NCBI GenBank assembly: GCA_035604335.1
Contig: DATNIT010000076.1
Span: 1 to 64,000 of the forward strand
DNA from: DASZHJ01 sp035604335
Lineage (GTDB): Bacteria; Pseudomonadota; Alphaproteobacteria; ATCC43930; CGMCC-115725
Reading direction: 5' to 3'
Length of the DNA stretch: 64,000 bases
Position 1 is the first letter of the stretch. The number at the start of each line of letters is the position of its first letter. Below are positions 60,258 through 64,000 of this stretch, piece after piece. Below the pieces are notes generated by a model. It saw nothing but the letters and a program-made list of their open reading frames with translations, was not told the origin of the DNA and ran no database searches. The translations under genes were made by a program, and so were the position numbers.

Positions 60258-61508
60258 TCAGGGCGCCGGATAGACCGGCTTGCCCGTGGCCGTGTCGTGC
60301 GGATAGATGCTGACGAATTTGATGCTGCCCTTGCCGTCCGGCACCAACTGGCCGAGCGGAGTGAGCGAGCCGATCTGCGCGCCGGTGGCATCGATCTCGA
60401 ACAGGCCGTCGATGGTCTTCAGCTTGCCGGAGACCGCATCGAACGCCTTGCGCAGATCCAGCTGATCGAGGCTCGCGGTCTCGCCGAGCGCCTTCTCGAG
60501 CACCAGTCCCGTGGTGTAGCCGGCCACGGAGTTGAAGCCGAACTCGACCTTCCCATCGGGATACTTCTTGTGCCAGGCGTCCTTGTATTCTGTGAGCGTC
60601 ATGCCGAAGTCGGGCTTGTATTCGAGCTCGCTGGAGGGGACGTAAGTGAAGACGTGCTCGAGCCCCTTGGCGCCGACGTTCTTTTCCAGAAGCTCGGTCT
60701 CGAGCCCCGGATAGATCGCGAACAGCATTTTGAATTGGGCGCCGCTGTCGGCGAGACTCCGCAAGAAGGCGATGTCGTTGGTCGCATAACCGAGATGGAT
60801 CACGGCGTCGGGGTTCGCCGACTGGATTTTGTTGATGTAGACGGTGTAGTTCGAGGTCTCGGTCGGAATGCCCTCGTCGTACACCAACTCGACGCCGGCT
60901 TTCGCCTCGGTGACGAACTTCCGCACGGCAGCCGCCTGGGTTCCGGTGAAATCGTTCGTCGCGTAGATCATGGCGACGCGCTTGATGCCGAGCCCAGGTC
61001 CGTCATGGGTCAAGAAATCCGCCAGCGGCTTCGGCCAGATGCTGGAGACGGGATCGGCGATCAGCACGATGTAGGGATTGTCCGGCGAGAAGAACTTCGC
61101 GCCCGTGCCGGTCTGGTCGATCAGCAGCATCTTGTGATCGCGCGCGATCGGCACCGCGACCGAGGTGAGCACGGAACCCGAATCCGAGATCAGAACGTCG
61201 ACCTTGTCCTGCGTGATGAGCTGATTGTAGAGCGTGGCGGCGGTCGCCGTGTTGCTCTGGTCGTCGTACTCGACCATTTTCAGCGGGATTTTCTTGTTGA
61301 ATGCTCTCACGAACACGCCGCCCTCGGCGTTCTTCTGGTCCATCCAGAGCTTCAACCCGAGATGCACCGGCATCGAGATGCTGGCGAAGGTGCCCGAGGA
61401 CGCGTAGAGCGTGCCGAGCTTGATCTCGCTGGGCGCTTCCGCGGCAAGCGCCGATCCGAAACCCAGGAGAGCCACGAGTGAAAGGCCGAGCAAGGATCTG
61501 CGAAACAT
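60258..61508 (-). CDS. ABC transporter substrate-binding protein (Liv type)
   Basis: Encodes 416 aa. Signal peptide FRRSLLGLSLVALLGFGSALA, then SEIKLGTLYASSGTFASISM as in Peripla_BP_6 proteins. TQDKVDVLISDSGSVLTSVA and FLTHDGPGLGIKRVAMIYATN follow the usual order. ATG 61508 with GGGAGCGCG upstream was chosen over a far longer frame. Facing the ACAD/ligase operon, it may bind the same kind of organic acid. Confidence 0.9.
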   Translation of the reverse strand: MFRRSLLGLSLVALLGFGSALAAEAPSEIKLGTLYASSGTFASISMPVHLGLKLWMDQKNAEGGVFVRAFNKKIPLKMVEYDDQSNTATAATLYNQLITQDKVDVLISDSGSVLTSVAVPIARDHKMLLIDQTGTGAKFFSPDNPYIVLIADPVSSIWPKPLADFLTHDGPGLGIKRVAMIYATNDFTGTQAAAVRKFVTEAKAGVELVYDEGIPTETSNYTVYINKIQSANPDAVIHLGYATNDIAFLRSLADSGAQFKMLFAIYPGLETELLEKNVGAKGLEHVFTYVPSSELEYKPDFGMTLTEYKDAWHKKYPDGKVEFGFNSVAGYTTGLVLEKALGETASLDQLDLRKAFDAVSGKLKTIDGLFEIDATGAQIGSLTPLGQLVPDGKGSIKFVSIYPHDTATGKPVYPAP

Positions 61509-61594
61509 AAGGCGCGCTCCCCGAGGTTTATGCTTTGGCCGGCATGCTAGCGACGGCCCTTCCGGGGTGTCAACGCGACAAGGCGCGACAGGTC

Positions 61595-63814
61595 TCAGCT
61601 CAGCCCCGCTTTCACGCGCTCCGGCGACAACGGCAGGTCGCGGATCCTCGCGCCTGTCGCGTGCGCCACCGCGTTGGCAATCGCGGCGGCGGTCGGGCCC
61701 GAAGCCGCCTCGCCGGCTCCGAGCCATGGCTCGCCCGGGCGGTCGATCAGCATGACCTCGACCTCCGGCACCTCGGCGAAGGTCAAGATCGGATAGCTCT
61801 GCCAGTCGCGGCTGGTGATGCGCTCGCGGTCGAATGTGACCTGCTCCTTGAGCGTCCAGCTCGTGGACTGGACGATGCCGCCCTCCATCTGGTTCTTGAG
61901 TCCATCGGGGTTCACGATCTGGCCGGCGTCCGCGGCGCAGGTCGCTTTGAGGACGCGCACGGCGCCGGTCGCGCGGTCCACCTCCACCTCGGCCACCACC
62001 GCCACGTAGCAGGCGTGGTTCTTGTAGTGGGCAAAGCCAATGCCGCGCCCGCGCGTTCCGGTTGGCGCCGCGCCGGCTCGCCAGTCCGCGGCTTTCGCGG
62101 CGGCTTCGAGCACCGCCTTGGCCCGCGGATCCGAGAGGTGCCGCAATCGGAACTCGAGCGGATCGGCCCCCGCCGCGGCCGCGAGCTCGTCCATGAAGGA
62201 TTCGATCGCGAACACATTGGCGTAAGCGCCCAGCGTGCGCAGCGCGGAGACGCGGATCGGCATCTCCGGTATGAAGTGCTGCGTCATGCGTTTGCTGGGA
62301 ATGTCGTAGATCGCGATCGCGTTTCGGTCGCCGCCGCCCGCGGGCAAGGGGATCACCTCGGGGCTCGCGGGCTTCATCGGGTCCGCCAGATGCCAGGCGG
62401 CGATCAGGTTGACGCCGTCGTTGCCGCCGGGCCTCGTGCTGTGGGTGTTGGTCCAGACCTGGTAAGTCCAGTCGACTATCCGGCCGCTGCCGTCGAGGGC
62501 GGCGTCGATCTGCATGGACATGGCGGGGCCATAGGGCTCCCAGGCGAACTCGTCGTCGCGCATCCACTGCACCTTGACCGGCCGTCCCTGCGCGGCGCGA
62601 GCCAATAGGGCTGCGTCGAGCGCCGCGTCGTCGGCGCCGTTGTGGCCGTAGCAGCCGGATCCCGGCACGTGCGTGACCGTGACTTGGTCATTCCCGAGCT
62701 TGAGCGCCTTGGCGAGATCGCCGCGCAGCGGAAAGACGCCTTGAGTGTGCGACCAGACCGTGAGTTTGCCGTCGCGCCATTGTGCGACCGCGCAGGACGG
62801 GCCGATCGAGGCGTGCGCCTGATAGGGTCGCGTGTACTTGGCACTGAAGGTCCGCCGCCCTCCAGTCTCCGAAGCGGCGGTGCCGGCATCGGAGTTCGCC
62901 GTGATGGGCCGGCTCGGCAGGGATTCCAGGAATTCGTGGATCTGCGCCTGCAGGGGCAGCGATGGCTTCTGAGTCCATTTCGCGCGCGTCGACAGGGCGT
63001 CTCGCGCGGCGATGGCCTGCTCCTCACGTTCGGCGATGATGCCGAGGAAACGGCCGTCACGCACGGTCGCGACCACGCCCGGCATTCGATTAATGGGCTC
63101 GAGGTCCAGCTCGACCAACTCCGCGTTATAGGAGGGCGGGCGGACGACGCGGCCGAACAGCATGCCCGGCAGCCGCATGTCCTGAACGTATGCCGCCCCG
63201 CCCGTGAGTTTCGCGGGAATGTCCAGGCGAGGGATGCTTCGGCCGATGATCTTGTAGCGGTCGGAAGATTTCGTGAACGCTTTGGCCGTGACCTCGCGCT
63301 GGAATGCCGCCTCGGGCGATAGTGTCCAGTAGCTGGCGCTCTCGCCGCCGGCCGTGCGGATGATGCCGTCGGAGACGGCCAGGCTCTCCGGCGCCGCGTT
63401 CAGCTTGCGCGCGGCAAGGTCCAGGAGGATCGAGCGTGCCTCCGCGGCGGCGAATTTGAGCGCGGTGCCGCCGAACTCCATGGACTGGCTGCCCGACGTG
63501 AAGCCCTCGTTGGGCGTGCGCGCGGTGTCTCCGGCGATCATGCGGATGCGCGAGAACGCGACATCGAGCTCCTCGGCCGCGATCTGCGCGAGCGCGGTCA
63601 CCGCGCCCTGGCCGAGCTCGACCTTGCCGGTGAAGACGGTGACGGTGCCCTCGGGATCGATGCGGATCCAGGCGTCGAGCCGCCGGTTGTTGTCGAGGCT
63701 GCCGGGGAGCCGCGCCGCGCCCTGAGCGAATGCCACACGCGGCCCGAGTCCGAAGGCCACGACGAGCGCGCCCGCGGCCTTTGCGAAATCGCGGCGCGTG
63801 AGGAGAGCGGTCAC
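61595..63814 (-). CDS. Molybdopterin-dependent oxidoreductase large subunit (IorB-like)
   Basis: Encodes 739 aa, the length of isoquinoline 1-oxidoreductase beta subunits (xanthine dehydrogenase superfamily). A Tat signal is clear (LTRRDFAKAAGALVVAFGLG, ending VAFAQG), so the enzyme is exported folded. Molybdopterin-binding regions include TGKVELGQGAVTALAQIAAE, GSQSMEFGGTALK, PEMPIRVSALRTLGAYANVF and a C-terminal PWLGAGEAASGPTAAAIANAV with the catalytic Glu. GTG 63814 overlaps the stop of the 2Fe-2S subunit (GTGA). It oxidises an N-heterocycle or aldehyde at the periplasmic face. Confidence 0.92.
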   Translation of the reverse strand: MTALLTRRDFAKAAGALVVAFGLGPRVAFAQGAARLPGSLDNNRRLDAWIRIDPEGTVTVFTGKVELGQGAVTALAQIAAEELDVAFSRIRMIAGDTARTPNEGFTSGSQSMEFGGTALKFAAAEARSILLDLAARKLNAAPESLAVSDGIIRTAGGESASYWTLSPEAAFQREVTAKAFTKSSDRYKIIGRSIPRLDIPAKLTGGAAYVQDMRLPGMLFGRVVRPPSYNAELVELDLEPINRMPGVVATVRDGRFLGIIAEREEQAIAARDALSTRAKWTQKPSLPLQAQIHEFLESLPSRPITANSDAGTAASETGGRRTFSAKYTRPYQAHASIGPSCAVAQWRDGKLTVWSHTQGVFPLRGDLAKALKLGNDQVTVTHVPGSGCYGHNGADDAALDAALLARAAQGRPVKVQWMRDDEFAWEPYGPAMSMQIDAALDGSGRIVDWTYQVWTNTHSTRPGGNDGVNLIAAWHLADPMKPASPEVIPLPAGGGDRNAIAIYDIPSKRMTQHFIPEMPIRVSALRTLGAYANVFAIESFMDELAAAAGADPLEFRLRHLSDPRAKAVLEAAAKAADWRAGAAPTGTRGRGIGFAHYKNHACYVAVVAEVEVDRATGAVRVLKATCAADAGQIVNPDGLKNQMEGGIVQSTSWTLKEQVTFDRERITSRDWQSYPILTFAEVPEVEVMLIDRPGEPWLGAGEAASGPTAAAIANAVAHATGARIRDLPLSPERVKAGLS

Positions 63815-64000
63815 GGCGCCATCTCCTTCTGGGCCCGCTCGATCGCGCGCAGGATGCGCGTGTGGGTCCCGCAGCGGCAGAGATTGCCGGCGAGCGCGTC
63901 GCGGATCTCGGCATTCGAGGCATGGGGCGACTGATCGAGAAACGCCTTCGCGCTCATCACCATGCCGTTGATGCAGTAGCCGCACTGCGCCGCCTGCAGC
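63811..64000 (-). CDS. (2Fe-2S)-binding small subunit of molybdenum hydroxylase, C-terminal part
   Basis: The readable part is the last 62 codons. It holds the second cluster domain of CoxS/IorA proteins: QCGYCINGMVMSAKAFL and GNLCRCGTHTRILRAIERA. The N-terminal plant-type ferredoxin domain lies beyond the right edge. The stop overlaps the large-subunit GTG, so the two are translationally coupled. Confidence 0.92.
   Translation of the reverse strand, partial: LQAAQCGYCINGMVMSAKAFLDQSPHASNAEIRDALAGNLCRCGTHTRILRAIERAQKEMAP

Overview
The window is GC-rich DNA (roughly two-thirds G+C by eye) with tightly packed genes, many 4-14 bp stop/start overlaps and frequent GTG starts. The gene content suggests an alphaproteobacterium, probably a metabolically versatile soil or water member of Rhodospirillales or Hyphomicrobiales. 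The pointers are a polyhydroxyalkanoate (PHA) synthase followed by a MaoC-Pta fusion, acetate kinase and FabI, a small 'GHNQGPPL' protein, duplicated Liv transporters and many acyl-CoA and aromatic-type catabolic genes. I see no rRNA, tRNA, CRISPR array, phage module or insertion sequence. Taxonomy is inference only.

Layout. 0.3-11.2 kb (+): a luciferase-like monooxygenase, a frameshifted TfoX-N gene, an M20 hydrolase, a complete branched-chain-amino-acid-type ABC transporter (LivH, a LivM-LivG fusion, LivF and binding protein), a NIPSNAP protein, a 3-hydroxyisobutyrate-dehydrogenase-like enzyme and a metallo-beta-lactamase-fold hydrolase. The last two genes are separated by a serine hydrolase gene lying between two imperfect direct repeats that carry gene remnants. 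11.2-18.1 kb: quinone reductase and an atypical SDR (-); SMP-30 lactonase, SDR and carboxymuconolactone-decarboxylase-like protein (+); then a cysteine-rich (probably Fe-S) regulator overlapping a Rieske fusion protein, and a small secreted protein. 18.5-24.7 kb (-): a PHA/acyl-phosphate operon (phaC, maoC-pta, ackA, fabI, CBS protein). 25-35 kb: a FAD monooxygenase, YihY-type membrane protein, RraA-type aldolase divergent from a GntR/FCD regulator, a four-gene PotABCD-like ABC importer, a beta-helix membrane protein and threonine aldolase. 35.4-42 kb: a LacI regulator with a perfect 16-bp operator in front of a second PotABCD-like importer and a FAD oxidoreductase. 42-48.5 kb: a sugar-type ABC importer (no ATPase) divergent from DapA-family aldolase, FucU mutarotase, aldo/keto reductase and amidohydrolase genes, which fits a non-phosphorylating L-fucose-like pathway. 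48.6-50.4 kb: an orphan PAS histidine kinase, a 19-bp tandem repeat and a small conserved protein. 50.5-61.5 kb: an acyl-CoA dehydrogenase pair, NDP-forming acyl-CoA synthetase, MFS transporter and enoyl-CoA hydratase, facing a second complete Liv system. 61.6-64 kb: a molybdenum hydroxylase large subunit and the cut-off end of its 2Fe-2S subunit.

Five ABC uptake systems, each next to catabolic enzymes and three of them next to a regulator or operator-like site, make this look like a string of independent nutrient-acquisition cassettes. The points most worth checking are the repeat-flanked insertion at 8.9-10.5 kb, the LacI operator at 36.55 kb, the degenerate ABC signature motifs of both LivG domains, the Rieske fusion with its linked Fe-S-type regulator, and the fucose-like cassette. 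Starts were re-chosen wherever an upstream in-frame start lacked support.
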